Made by a program: the position numbers and the translations under genes
Source of the DNA: a virus
IMG/VR virus record: IMGVR_UViG_3300046524_000141
Location: 1 to 64,000 of that record
DNA length: 64,000 bases
Strand: one strand, 5' to 3'
Shown here: positions 17,915-26,088 of the stretch, one piece after another
Layout: every line of letters begins with the position of its first letter
How positions within the stretch are numbered: the first letter of the stretch is position 1
The notes under the pieces: model-generated
Told to the model about the DNA's origin: nothing
The model's database searches: none
What the model saw: only the letters and a program-made list of their open reading frames with translations

Positions 17915-18778
17915 TCAGGCTCTTTTCATCCAGAATGCCCCGCCGTGCGATTCGATTCCTGCCAATAGTGGGTTCTTCAAAATCCCATCGAGCGGACCAA
18001 GTAGAGTTGAGGAAACATGCGTAATATAGGCATTTGGCAACAGAATCTCATCGCCCGCCGCCCCTCCCATAAGATATGCGGCGAGCAAGTATTGTTCGTT
18101 GTAAAAGCGATCTTTCCAGTTATCGGGATAGTCCCACGGTAAGAATATATCGTGAAGTCCATATATCATCCCGCTCGGAAAGCAAGGGAGGATCTCCGTG
18201 AAGAAAACTGTTACGTCTGAATTAGGGAAGGAGCGATGGCTGTTGTCTACAAATAAGACGTCCTCGCCAGTCAAAGATTCGAAAAAATCGGCAGGAACGT
18301 CTTCACACGCAGACCTGATAATGCGGTCACAGATGCTGTCGATATTAGCTCTCGGGAACGGGTCAATCGAAACAATAGAGGTTCTAAGTTGATGATCGTG
18401 GATTGCCTGACGAGCAAACATCGTCGAATTGCCAGATCCAATTTCGACGTATAGACGTGGATTATTTATTGCCAATAGGCCGTATAGGCTAATCGCATCT
18501 ACCGCAGGGAACCAACCGTTCAACCACTGCGGCGATAGGATGTTAGGAGTATCGTTCCGAACTGGTATCTTTTCAAAGTCGGACGAGAATTTCGCGAATT
18601 GCGTCAACAGATCGGTGTATCTCTCTTTGCCTTCGTTTATGAGGGCGAATGCCTTAGACTTCTGCGCATTCAAAGTCCTATGCCGAGGATGGTATGGATA
18701 TTCCAGCTTGATAAGACGGTTTTCTCTTTCCAGTCTCTCTAATTCAGAAACATGCGTTGATTCTACCGGCATATCCAT
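17915..18778 (-). CDS. SAM-dependent methyltransferase, AT-rich cargo gene
   Basis: 287 residues. YVEIGSGNSTMFARQAI is a class I methyltransferase motif I, VSIDPFPRANID follows as the acidic motif II, and EDVLFVDNSHRSF is the motif IV region. It is like Methyltransf_24-type enzymes that often act on sugars or surface glycans. The gene is leftward, AT-rich and flanked by fibre genes, so it is likely cargo. The target is unknown; surface modification that blocks superinfection is one idea. Confidence 0.7.
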   Translation of the reverse strand: MDMPVESTHVSELERLERENRLIKLEYPYHPRHRTLNAQKSKAFALINEGKERYTDLLTQFAKFSSDFEKIPVRNDTPNILSPQWLNGWFPAVDAISLYGLLAINNPRLYVEIGSGNSTMFARQAIHDHQLRTSIVSIDPFPRANIDSICDRIIRSACEDVPADFFESLTGEDVLFVDNSHRSFPNSDVTVFFTEILPCFPSGMIYGLHDIFLPWDYPDNWKDRFYNEQYLLAAYLMGGAAGDEILLPNAYITHVSSTLLGPLDGILKNPLLAGIESHGGAFWMKRA

Positions 18779-18866
18779 CCCCTTTCCATTTGTGGATCCG
18801 CGTTTGCGAGTTGCGCATCATACCCGAAATTCCGTATCGCTATCACAACCTCCACCCGTCCTTCAT

Positions 18867-18891
18867 GGGGGAGCAGTCAAGATTGTCCCCC
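18867..18891 (-). terminator. Hairpin at the end of the SGNH gene
   Basis: On the minus strand GGGGGA/TCCCCC pair around 13 bases, overlapping the SGNH gene stop region. There is no clear T-tract, so termination is likely but not certain. Confidence 0.4.
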
Positions 18892-19671
18892 GATGATTGA
18901 CTTGACCAGCGGCGCGACGATGGGGGCCTCCAATTGAGCCTTGATAGCGTATAGCGCATCGCCCGGATGTACGCAATCGGTGAGCATGGCTTGCCAGCCC
19001 GGCAGCGCGAGAATCGCTTGATATTCGCCGACGATCGGCACGTCCTCCGAAGATGCTACAGCCTGAAGTGCTACTACGTAAGACGGCATTAGCGGCTCCC
19101 TCACCAGTTCGCAGGACGGGTTTGGTTCGTAGATAATGACCTGCTTGCCGGCCGACTTGGCGATCTGCACAAGCTGCGTCATGTATAGCGCATATTCGGA
19201 CGGAGACTCTGGCACTATGCCGTCCTGCAACACTACTGAATGATACGCATCGTTCAAGGCGAAATTCAGCGTAACGATCTGCGCTTTCGACTGAGCCATC
19301 TGATTGACCCAAGTCGGATGCACTCCGTCTATGCCATTCAACAGTTGCGACGCCTCGGTGCCGCTAACACCCTGATTACTGATTGTGACGGTTGATCCGA
19401 ACTGGCCTTGCAGGAGTTTTTGGAGCTCGACCGGTTCATTGTTCGCTGTGACCTGGCCGACCCCGTTGACCGCCTCCGTGCCTAGTGTCGTCGAGTCTCC
19501 GTACTCTTCGATCAGGACAGTTTTCGGAGTGGGCGTTGGTGCCGATGCGGCAATTGGAGCGGATGCGGATGGGGGCGCCACATTGCTTGATTGCGCTGGG
19601 CTGCTACCGCCACCTCCGCCCCCACCGCAAGCCGCGAGACATATGCTCAGTCCGACGATTGCTGCTGCTCT
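18877..19671 (-). CDS. SGNH/GDSL hydrolase lipoprotein (start unresolved)
   Basis: The mature part has GDSTTLG (block I, catalytic Ser), NFALND (block III Asn) and DCVHPGD (block V Asp and His), so the SGNH active site is complete. It is preceded by a hydrophobic stretch and lipobox SICLAAC with the Cys codon at 19627-19629, then a Gly/Ser/Pro linker: an outer-membrane-type lipoprotein esterase. No ATG/GTG/TTG lies close before the signal peptide. The frame is open up to an ATG at 19975-19977 that has a good AAAGGA site, but that stretch is Arg/His-rich and covers the HTH gene in another frame. The end given here is the start of the signal peptide. Substrate unknown. Confidence 0.6.
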   Translation of the reverse strand, partial: RAAAIVGLSICLAACGGGGGGGSSPAQSSNVAPPSASAPIAASAPTPTPKTVLIEEYGDSTTLGTEAVNGVGQVTANNEPVELQKLLQGQFGSTVTISNQGVSGTEASQLLNGIDGVHPTWVNQMAQSKAQIVTLNFALNDAYHSVVLQDGIVPESPSEYALYMTQLVQIAKSAGKQVIIYEPNPSCELVREPLMPSYVVALQAVASSEDVPIVGEYQAILALPGWQAMLTDCVHPGDALYAIKAQLEAPIVAPLVKSIIGGQS

Positions 19672-19940
19672 CCAGCCGGCACCAGATCGATGTGCGCGCC
19701 GTGCCGGCGCATCCTTTCGAGAATGCGCTCGATCGTTACCTGGTCCAATTCGAGCTGCGCCATCATGGTGAAAAGCATTTGTGCGCTCATTGGCCGCGGA
19801 TTGTTCGGATTGGTGTACTTGCGCCAGTGCTGATCGCCGGCAAGCCACGCCAGATCCGCCATTTGCTTTCCTGTCCAGCCGAGTTCCGCCTTCAGGTCCG
19901 CAAGGTCTTTGGTGCTTGGGTGAGAATACTTGATGGGCAT
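19647..19940 (-). CDS. Small XRE-like DNA-binding protein
   Basis: 97 residues from the ATG at 19940; a GTG at 19961 is an alternative. STKDLADLKAELGWTGKQMA, then WRKYTNPNNPRPMSAQMLF, is like a family of small phage helix-turn-helix proteins. Its 3' end overlaps the start region of the SGNH gene in a -1 frame relation. It may regulate the cargo genes. The best ribosome site nearby (AAAGGA at about 19985) is better placed for the other frame. Confidence 0.6.
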   Translation of the reverse strand: MPIKYSHPSTKDLADLKAELGWTGKQMADLAWLAGDQHWRKYTNPNNPRPMSAQMLFTMMAQLELDQVTIERILERMRRHGAHIDLVPAGEQQQSSD

Positions 19941-20084
19941 AACTGGGCACTCGCCGCGCACGGAATGTGAGCTTCATGATTTCGTCCTTTCGGGATAAGC
20001 GGGACTCGCGATTGCGTTTCCCTATGACGTTAAATTAGCTCCTTCGGGGCTAGTCGTCAAGCGATAAATCACATAAAACCCAAA

Positions 20085-20106
20085 GCCGCCTCCGGACGGT
20101 TTTTTT
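20085..20106 (+). terminator. Imperfect hairpin terminator before tailspike gene
   Basis: GCCGCC/GGACGGT make an imperfect stem with one mismatch, followed by seven T, 14 bases before the tailspike start. The block from the T-tract to the first codons (TTTTTTACGCC...TCGAAAATGACCGT) recurs almost unchanged at 24661-24688. Confidence 0.6.
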
Positions 20107-20120
20107 ACGCCCCCTCGAAA

Positions 20121-22553
20121 ATGACCGTCAATTCGAATTTCACTCCCGGCCAGGTTCTGACCGCGTCCCAACTGAACTCGTCGTTTGGATCGGCCGCCAG
20201 TCAGACCGACATGGCGCAGATTCAGAACGGCACCGCGCCGGATGCAGGCACACTGACGGGCTCAGAAACACTGGCAGCGAGTCGTGGCGCGGGGCTGCTG
20301 CAGACGACGCCGACGAAGATTGCTCAATTCGTCACCGACACCTACTCGGTGGACTGGCTCAATACGACGGGATCAGTTCCTGCATCGATCTACAACTTCT
20401 TTTCGCAGATCGCAACGGCGTCCAATTTCAATATCGTCGGTGACGGTTCAGACGAAACTGCGAAGTGTGTAAATGCGATCACATACAGCGCGACGCACGG
20501 CATCAGGCTCGACTGGCAAGGCAAGACGATTGGATTCACGAACATCAACGCGCTCGTTGGCGGCGGTGTCATCAACTGGACTGGCGTACCGAAATTCACC
20601 CAGCTTGCGGCCCGTGACAACACGACGCCGGGCTTCCAGGTCGGCGGCGCTCCCCTTGCGACTGTGGCGCTCGCCTCGACGGCACTGGCGGGCAGCTACC
20701 AGATCACGCTGAGCGACGCCTCGGCCGCGCAGCCTGGATACACGATTCGTCTGCTGACGAACAAACTGGCGTTTGGGGATCACCGCTTCGATCCGAATAA
20801 CGCAATCGGGCAGCTTGTGAAAATCAAAGCTGTATCGGGCAATGTTGTGACGTTGTTCGATCCGCTGGTATTCGACCTGCCTGTCGGCATGATCACGACG
20901 GGTACCGCGCAGGCCGGCACGACCACGAACATCACCCTGTCCGCGAGCGACGCGTCCACCGCAAGCCAGTTGAACAACTACCTGCTGACCATCACAGCCA
21001 GCACCGGAGCGGGACAGTCACGCTACATCAACACGTACAACGCAACCACGAAGGTTGCGGACATCGGCACGACCTACACGAGCTTTCCGCAGGCGCCCTG
21101 GACAACCGCGCCAGACGCCACGTCGCAGTACTCGGTTGCGGCGACCTGCAGTGCGCAGATCATTCAACCTGGCTACGTCAAGAGCCTCGGCGATATGACC
21201 GTAACCGGCTTTGCGACGTCAGGTCTGTTCGTCTATGGTGTGCAGTTGCAGTATTGCGATCGGCCGCTTATCGATGGTGTCGCCATCTCGAACTTCTCCC
21301 GCATGGCGCTTTACACGCGCTTCAACTATTTTCCGAAGGTTGTCAACTCGCACTTCGATGGCGCGAACGAGGCAACGAGCGGCGGCGGCGGATTGGGATA
21401 CGGCCACAGTTCCCTTGGTGACTATGGCTGTATGGTCGAGAACTGTTCGGCGACTGGATGCCGCACGGGTTTCGACAGCATCAACGGATCGATGTTCGTG
21501 TCACATCGCGGTTGCAAGGTCGTAGGTGGCGGACTGGCCTATGATGGCAATCCGTTCTGGCCAGCGCCATCGGGTTATCCAAATAGCGGCATTTCGAACC
21601 ATACCGGCACGTTCGGCGTATCGGATATCGGTAACGAAATGATCGATGTGTGGGATAACAAGAACCGGGCCTATTGGCATGTCGCGCACAACAATGTGAT
21701 TCGCGGCCAGGTCAATTATCCGTTTTACATTTTCTACACGACGGGTGGCGACTATCGTGGGAACACCTACGAAGATGGCATGACGGCCGTGCCCAGCAGC
21801 GGCATGAATGCAAACGTGAACGGAACCGAAACTCCAGTAACGAATGCGTCGATTGTCAATCGCGCAATCTCGATGTTCTACATCCAGCAGGCTGGGCTCG
21901 TGCCGTATGCGACTGTGACAATCGACGGAAACAGGGCGAAGTCAAGCACCCTTACGGGCGTCTACTTGGGCATCCCGGATTCGGCCGGCACGCTTGGGCT
22001 TTACGTCACGAACAATGACATCGATGTTGTCGCCAATAGCGCCAATAGCTGTTCGGTAATCAACGGCGACACGGGAACTATCGGGCTGCGCGATCTCAAG
22101 ATCGCAAACAACGAGTTGCGTGCGGGCGGTTCGGCGCTTGGAAATGTCAAGGTCAGCAGTATGACCAAGTACCCGATCATCTCGCAAATATCGACGTCAA
22201 CGCCGTTTGTGGTGCAGATCGGCGTGAGCAAGTATCTGTGCATTTTGCCGAACAACACGGCTGCCGATGTCGTATTTCCGAGAGACCAGAGCACATTCTC
22301 TCTGACCGTGTTCGAAAAGGATGCGGCTGTGACGAATTACTTCAGCGGCATCGTCACGCGAGGAAATACGACGCCAGTCCTGTTGTCGGGAAGTTCTGGG
22401 GCGGCGCTCAGTGTCGCAGCGCTAACCGGATCGACGGGCACGTCTGGAAACATCACTATCTCGAACCGCAGCACGGATGGCCGGTTCATCCTTGAGAACC
22501 GATCTGGTTCAACCGGTCGGTTCATCGTGTCGGTTGAAGGCATCATGAACTAG
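20121..22553 (+). CDS. Tailspike with right-handed beta-helix, depolymerase candidate
   Basis: 810 residues. The first 110 are a virion-binding head (NSNFTPGQVLTASQLNSSFG, then LLQTTPTKIAQFVTDTYS). From about 110 to 680 there are parallel beta-helix-like runs such as GCMVENCSATGCRTGFDS and YVTNNDIDVVANSANSCSVI, with Asn/Gly/Cys stacks. The C-terminal 120 form a beta-rich trimer end. This build is that of pectate-lyase-fold tailspikes that cut capsule or O-antigen. No catalytic residues can be fixed by eye. It sits beside surface-modification cargo. Confidence 0.75.
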   Translation: MTVNSNFTPGQVLTASQLNSSFGSAASQTDMAQIQNGTAPDAGTLTGSETLAASRGAGLLQTTPTKIAQFVTDTYSVDWLNTTGSVPASIYNFFSQIATASNFNIVGDGSDETAKCVNAITYSATHGIRLDWQGKTIGFTNINALVGGGVINWTGVPKFTQLAARDNTTPGFQVGGAPLATVALASTALAGSYQITLSDASAAQPGYTIRLLTNKLAFGDHRFDPNNAIGQLVKIKAVSGNVVTLFDPLVFDLPVGMITTGTAQAGTTTNITLSASDASTASQLNNYLLTITASTGAGQSRYINTYNATTKVADIGTTYTSFPQAPWTTAPDATSQYSVAATCSAQIIQPGYVKSLGDMTVTGFATSGLFVYGVQLQYCDRPLIDGVAISNFSRMALYTRFNYFPKVVNSHFDGANEATSGGGGLGYGHSSLGDYGCMVENCSATGCRTGFDSINGSMFVSHRGCKVVGGGLAYDGNPFWPAPSGYPNSGISNHTGTFGVSDIGNEMIDVWDNKNRAYWHVAHNNVIRGQVNYPFYIFYTTGGDYRGNTYEDGMTAVPSSGMNANVNGTETPVTNASIVNRAISMFYIQQAGLVPYATVTIDGNRAKSSTLTGVYLGIPDSAGTLGLYVTNNDIDVVANSANSCSVINGDTGTIGLRDLKIANNELRAGGSALGNVKVSSMTKYPIISQISTSTPFVVQIGVSKYLCILPNNTAADVVFPRDQSTFSLTVFEKDAAVTNYFSGIVTRGNTTPVLLSGSSGAALSVAALTGSTGTSGNITISNRSTDGRFILENRSGSTGRFIVSVEGIMN

Positions 22554-22565
22554 GAGTCGCTGTTG

Positions 22566-22781
22566 TCAAACGGCGATTTCATATGTCATGTGGATCGCTT
22601 GCGCAACCTGGAGATGGCGGATCACCTCGTCTTCAAGCTCCGTGACATTTGCCTCTAGTTCAGAGGATGTCATGGAGCGGATTTGCGCAAGGTTGCGGGC
22701 GGCAAGCGTAATTGATTCTGGCTGCATTCCGTGGTCTCGGCATACTCGTTCAATCGTCTGCTTTCTTTGATCTTGGTTCAT
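22566..22781 (-). CDS. Small leftward helical protein of unknown function
   Basis: 71 residues, no membrane segment; helices with an acidic coiled stretch (SSELEANVTELEDEVIRHLQ). It points against the tailspike and has its own promoter-like element (minus-strand TATAAT at 22814-22819). Probably a lysogenic cargo gene. No family recognised. Confidence 0.5.
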   Translation of the reverse strand: MNQDQRKQTIERVCRDHGMQPESITLAARNLAQIRSMTSSELEANVTELEDEVIRHLQVAQAIHMTYEIAV

Positions 22782-22805
22782 GTTTTTCGAAAATCGTTTC
22801 AGTGT

Positions 22806-22841
22806 GGGGGGGGATTATATCCACCTACGCGAGTTACGCCA
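22806..22841 (-). promoter_or_regulatory. Promoter-like element with G8 tract for leftward small gene
   Basis: A perfect TATAAT on the minus strand (22814-22819) sits next to a run of eight G (plus strand 22806-22813) between promoter and gene. The -35 region is weak. The homopolymer could vary in length. Confidence 0.4.
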
Positions 22842-22913
22842 GATGGGTCATTCTGCTTGATGCGGTCAGAATTACCGAAATTACAGTGCTCTGCTTAGCG
22901 CCCTTGGATTTCG

Positions 22914-22971
22914 TTGAAACTAGATGCACCAGACGATATGATTCTTGCCGCGAATCGGACGGTGACCGTCC
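22914..22971 (+). promoter_or_regulatory. Promoter and inverted repeat of the DUF1796 gene
   Basis: TTGAAA (22914-22919), 17 bases, TATGAT (22937-22942) is a good sigma-70 promoter. A perfect 15-base inverted repeat GGACGGTGACCGTCC (22957-22971) follows in the leader and may be an operator. This gives the cargo gene at 23003 its own transcription start. Confidence 0.6.
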
Positions 22972-23002
22972 ATCGGATCTATACACATAGCGGCGGGGAA
23001 GC

Positions 23003-23701
23003 ATGAACAACGAAAAAGGGGCAACGGCCTGGTTGTCGCTGGGCGAAAACTGTTTGCCAGACGATATTCTTAAACGACACGGCCTCAAGTCCTACAGCTC
23101 GCCGTATTCCTCGGCTCGGTGCAATATCGACTATGCACTAGCGATGGAGGCAGACGACTACGAGACCTTGATTGACCCCACGACGCTGGTGCGCGGGGAG
23201 GTCTCTGGTGCCGGAGTGGTGCGATCTGCGAAATTTGTAGAGTGCGATCCGATCTACCGCGACCTGCACATGAATGGATTCGAATTCACGCATGCTGATG
23301 TCATTTCGTCACCTGAAGCGCGAAGCAGTTACGAGCGAAAGGTGGGCCGAATGCTGGAATTGCGAGGCAAAGGCGATGTGGTATTCCTCTATCACCATCG
23401 TTACTCGAGTGCATCGAACCTGCCATTGCTTCGGGAGAAACTGAAGCGGTTTGCCGATCTGTATAGCAGCGATACCGCGCAATGCACGATTGCATTGTTC
23501 TACCAGATGAAGATTCCCGCTCGGGCCGAGCGACGGCTCGAATCGAGTCACCAGGCCGGTCTGCCGGAATTCGTGTTCCACACCGAGCACGAATGGGCAG
23601 GAAGAGACCAGGACATCTTTTGGGCGCGCAACGATGATGACCTGATCGCGACAATGCTGAATGAAATCGCAGAGCAACTGGAGTCCTCGGTAACCCAGTG
23701 A
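23003..23701 (+). CDS. DUF1796 putative papain-like cysteine peptidase, cargo gene
   Basis: 232 residues. WLSLGENCLPDDILKRHGLK is the conserved N-terminal Cys-containing motif of DUF1796, and FEFTHADV and VVFLYHHRYSSASNL fit its middle. The family is annotated as putative papain-like peptidase but is also common in surface polysaccharide gene clusters. It has its own promoter, GGGGAAGC ribosome site and terminators, typical of a moron. Role unknown. Confidence 0.65.
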   Translation: MNNEKGATAWLSLGENCLPDDILKRHGLKSYSSPYSSARCNIDYALAMEADDYETLIDPTTLVRGEVSGAGVVRSAKFVECDPIYRDLHMNGFEFTHADVISSPEARSSYERKVGRMLELRGKGDVVFLYHHRYSSASNLPLLREKLKRFADLYSSDTAQCTIALFYQMKIPARAERRLESSHQAGLPEFVFHTEHEWAGRDQDIFWARNDDDLIATMLNEIAEQLESSVTQ

Positions 23702-23724
23702 GGGGGCTGACTAAATATAAATAG

Positions 23725-23747
23725 AACCGGCCACGAGCCGGTTTTTT
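23725..23747 (+). terminator. First of three tandem terminators
   Basis: AACCGGC/GCCGGTT stem with a CACGA loop and six T, directly after the DUF1796 gene. Confidence 0.8.
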
Positions 23748-23755
23748 ACGACCAC

Positions 23756-23779
23756 AAGCCACCTTCGGGTGGCTTTTTT
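23756..23779 (+). terminator. Second of three tandem terminators
   Basis: AAGCCACC/GGTGGCTT stem with a TTCG tetraloop and T-tract, nine bases after the first hairpin. A very stable intrinsic terminator. Confidence 0.85.
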
Positions 23780-23797
23780 CATTTCTAGACCACATAA

Positions 23798-23820
23798 GCC
23801 GCCCACTGAGGCGGCATTTT
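23798..23820 (+). terminator. Third of three tandem terminators
   Basis: GCCGCC/GGCGGC stem with a CACTGA loop, then A and five T, 22 bases before the next start codon. The triple set isolates the cargo gene from the lysis cassette. Confidence 0.75.
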
Positions 23821-23842
23821 TCATTTTCTCCTCGGGGTATCA

Positions 23843-24115
23843 ATGGACAACACGGTCCTTTACGTTGGCGGCGCAGTGGCGACCGGCATTTGTACTGTCG
23901 CATGGTGGGCAGTTCGAGCGATGCATGCGCGCATCAGTGAGAACGAAAAGGATCTTGCGGCATTCAAGCTGCATTGCGCGGAAAGCTTCGTGACGTCGAG
24001 CGCGCTGGAGAAGGCTATCGATCGGCTCAGTGATTCGATCAATGCCGTTTTCGCCAAGCTCGAACAGATGGATACCAAGTTTGATAGGCGGCTGGACAGC
24101 AAGGCCGACAAGTAA
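23843..24115 (+). CDS. Membrane-anchored coiled-coil protein in lysis cassette
   Basis: 90 residues: one N-terminal membrane helix (YVGGAVATGICTVAWWAVRA), then a heptad-like helical part (ALEKAIDRLSDSINAVFAKL) with charged end. Similar small proteins precede endolysin genes in proteobacterial phages. It could be a holin partner, antiholin or scaffold; the sequence does not decide. Confidence 0.55.
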   Translation: MDNTVLYVGGAVATGICTVAWWAVRAMHARISENEKDLAAFKLHCAESFVTSSALEKAIDRLSDSINAVFAKLEQMDTKFDRRLDSKADK

Positions 24116-24116
24116 C

Positions 24117-24138
24117 AGCCCGCTTGGCGGGCTTTTTT
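24117..24138 (+). terminator. Hairpin terminator before endolysin gene
   Basis: AGCCCGC/GCGGGCT stem with a TTG loop and six T, 14 bases before the endolysin start. It begins right after the previous stop codon. Confidence 0.75.
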
Positions 24139-24152
24139 ATTGGGAGTGAAGC

Positions 24153-24602
24153 ATGACCCCCGACGACTTCATCAAGGCCGTATCGCCGGCCGCCAAAGCC
24201 TCTGCCAAGGTCACGAAAATCCCGGCCTCATTCACCACGGCCCAAGGCGCGCTTGAGTCAGCATGGGGTGCGCATGCACCCGGCATGAACCTGTTCGGAA
24301 TTAAGGCCGATTCATCGTGGAAAGGTCCGGTCACGACGCAGATCACACATGAAGTGGTCAACGGCCAGACGATCACGATCCCCGCCAAGTTTCGCGCATA
24401 CACCGACTGGCTCGGCTCGATCACCGATCACGCGCAGTTCCTGTTGACGAACCCGCGCTATCAGCCGGCATTCGCCTACACGACGGGCGCGCTATTCGCG
24501 CAAGCCGTAGCGGCAGCGGGGTATGCGACCGATCCGCTCTATTCGCAAAAGATCGTCTCGATCATCAGGGCGCATGGCCTGATCTCGCTCGACATGGCCT
24601 GA
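24153..24602 (+). CDS. Endolysin, glucosaminidase domain
   Basis: 149 residues, a single PF01832-type domain without signal peptide. FTTAQGALESAWG carries the catalytic Glu; NLFGIKADSSWKG and FRAYTDWLGSITDHAQFLL are typical for FlgJ/endo-beta-N-acetylglucosaminidases. It should cleave the peptidoglycan glycan strand at lysis and needs a holin for release. It resembles the C-terminal domain of the tape measure. Confidence 0.85.
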   Translation: MTPDDFIKAVSPAAKASAKVTKIPASFTTAQGALESAWGAHAPGMNLFGIKADSSWKGPVTTQITHEVVNGQTITIPAKFRAYTDWLGSITDHAQFLLTNPRYQPAFAYTTGALFAQAVAAAGYATDPLYSQKIVSIIRAHGLISLDMA

Positions 24603-24645
24603 ATATTCGTCTCCCAGATATCTGCCATTTACGCGTCTCACGCAT

Positions 24646-24667
24646 AAGCCGCCTAGCGGCTTTTTTT
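24646..24667 (+). terminator. Hairpin terminator after endolysin gene
   Basis: AAGCCGC/GCGGCTT stem with a CTA loop and seven T, 13 bases before the next start. The following leader is nearly identical to the one before the tailspike. Confidence 0.75.
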
Positions 24668-24680
24668 ACGCCTATCGAAA

Positions 24681-25187
24681 ATGACCGTACAGCAAACGCA
24701 TGAACTCAAAGACACGATTTCGGCCGATTACTTCGTGCCAGGCCATGACGAGCGAACCACCACCGCTCTATTCACGCGCACCAAGAAGCTTCTGATTGAG
24801 CGCGAGGGCGGCCGGTGCTTTGTCACCAACATGACCGCCGAAGAACTCGGTGCGCCTCTGCAGGCCCATCACCATCCTGTCGAACGATGCTTTGCCACTG
24901 CGTGGGACTGGCCGCGCTTCGCCGAGGATTGCAAGAAAGGCATGTGGGGACCGCACGCGCAAGCCTTCGATTGGGACTCGTTCCTATCTGCCAAGCCGTT
25001 TGATCCATACCGTTTTGTCGACGACATGACCGTCAACGGCATGTTGCTCGGCATGGGTCCGCACATCGGTAAAGACCAGGGTCTGCACAGGTTGCCGCTA
25101 CCCGTCTGGCTGTTCACGAAGTACGCCGTAGAGGGGTATGTGTTCTCCCCCACGGAAACCATCCATCACGACCCGGAGCATCTATGA
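24681..25187 (+). CDS. Conserved phage protein, possible HNH-like nuclease
   Basis: 168 residues. LLIEREGGRCFVTN and LQAHHHPVER give a Cys/His pattern like the start of HNH folds; later GKDQGLHRLPLPVWLFTKYA is a strongly conserved-looking block. I recognise the general type from Burkholderia phages but not a proven function. It sits inside the lysis cassette and overlaps the holin gene at ATGA. Confidence 0.45.
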   Translation: MTVQQTHELKDTISADYFVPGHDERTTTALFTRTKKLLIEREGGRCFVTNMTAEELGAPLQAHHHPVERCFATAWDWPRFAEDCKKGMWGPHAQAFDWDSFLSAKPFDPYRFVDDMTVNGMLLGMGPHIGKDQGLHRLPLPVWLFTKYAVEGYVFSPTETIHHDPEHL

Positions 25188-25390
25188 ACCAAACCTCCAG
25201 CATTCAGACTGGTGCGATCACGCTGACGGCCGCATCGCTGGTGCCAATCATTGATTGGGCCGCGACCGCGCTGCACATTTCGATTCCCATGGATGCGCAA
25301 TTGCAGATCGCAGCGATGCTCATCACTGGCGGTCATGCGCTGTACAACTATCTGCGATCGCGATCGACACCCGCTGCGCCGGCGCAATGA
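25184..25390 (+). CDS. Holin
   Basis: 68 residues with two membrane helices (ITLTAASLVPIIDWAATALH and QIAAMLITGGHALYNYL) and a short charged end, a class II-like holin layout. The gene is close to the endolysin and overlaps a lipoprotein gene. It should make the inner-membrane holes that release the glucosaminidase. Confidence 0.65.
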   Translation: MNQTSSIQTGAITLTAASLVPIIDWAATALHISIPMDAQLQIAAMLITGGHALYNYLRSRSTPAAPAQ

Positions 25391-25584
25391 TCCGCCTCGC
25401 GCTGTGCCTGCTGCTCGGCGGCTGCGCAGCTCACGTGGAAGTATTGCCGACATTCGATTCAAAGACTTACGCCGTTGGCTGTTGCGTCGTGATGGCGCAA
25501 ATTCCGCCCTCAACCGATCTCTCGGTCACGGTCCAGAAGACCGAATCACTGCAAGTCAAGCTCGGCGCCAAGTGGCGCTTCTGA
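25387..25584 (+). CDS. Small lipoprotein in lysis cassette
   Basis: 65 residues. The start ATG overlaps the holin stop. A signal peptide ends in the lipobox LLLGGC, so the mature protein of about 55 residues is lipid-anchored. It could take the place of an Rz1-type outer-membrane spanin, but no Rz partner overlaps it and it is not proline-rich like Rz1. Confidence 0.6.
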   Translation: MIRLALCLLLGGCAAHVEVLPTFDSKTYAVGCCVVMAQIPPSTDLSVTVQKTESLQVKLGAKWRF

Positions 25585-25608
25585 TTCATCCCTGAAGGAA
25601 ATCCCGAA

Positions 25609-26088
25609 ATGAAAAAGCTCATGCTGCTCGCAGCAGGCCTCGTTGCGTCTGCTCTCTTCGCTGGTTGCACTAACGCACCGGCTCTGCCCAGTCTGCAACA
25701 GCAATTTGTCCAGATGTGCCCCGTGGTCAATGCTGACCTGGCCGTTCTGGCGGCATCGCCGTCGCTGACCGTCGCGCAACAAACCACGCTGAAGACTCAG
25801 ATCATTCCTGCCAACGAACTCATCTGCTCGTCTGGCGCCGCATTGAATGTGACGAATCTGAAGGCTTTCCATGACAGCCTGCTTCCGGTTGCTATCGGCA
25901 TTGTGCAAGCGACGCCGGCAATTCCGAGCCAGCCGCTGGTGCTGCTCGCACTCCAGCTCTTCGGCCCGGTCGTTCAGGGTCTGGTCGATCAAGCCATTAC
26001 GACCGCTGCGCCTGCTGCTTCAGTACCTGCCGCGGCATCGGCACCGGTTGCCGCCTCCACCCCGCTCGCCGGGGCTGCGTTGCAATGA
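25609..26088 (+). CDS. Lipoprotein with alanine-rich tail
   Basis: 159 residues. Signal peptide with lipobox LFAGC (residues 16-20). The mature domain is helical with cysteines (MCPVVN and ELICSS), followed by a hydrophobic helix and an Ala/Pro-rich tail. Similar proteins are common in Burkholderia prophage lysis regions; function unknown. AAGGAAA precedes the start, and the stop overlaps the lipase start. Confidence 0.6.
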   Translation: MKKLMLLAAGLVASALFAGCTNAPALPSLQQQFVQMCPVVNADLAVLAASPSLTVAQQTTLKTQIIPANELICSSGAALNVTNLKAFHDSLLPVAIGIVQATPAIPSQPLVLLALQLFGPVVQGLVDQAITTAAPAASVPAAASAPVAASTPLAGAALQ

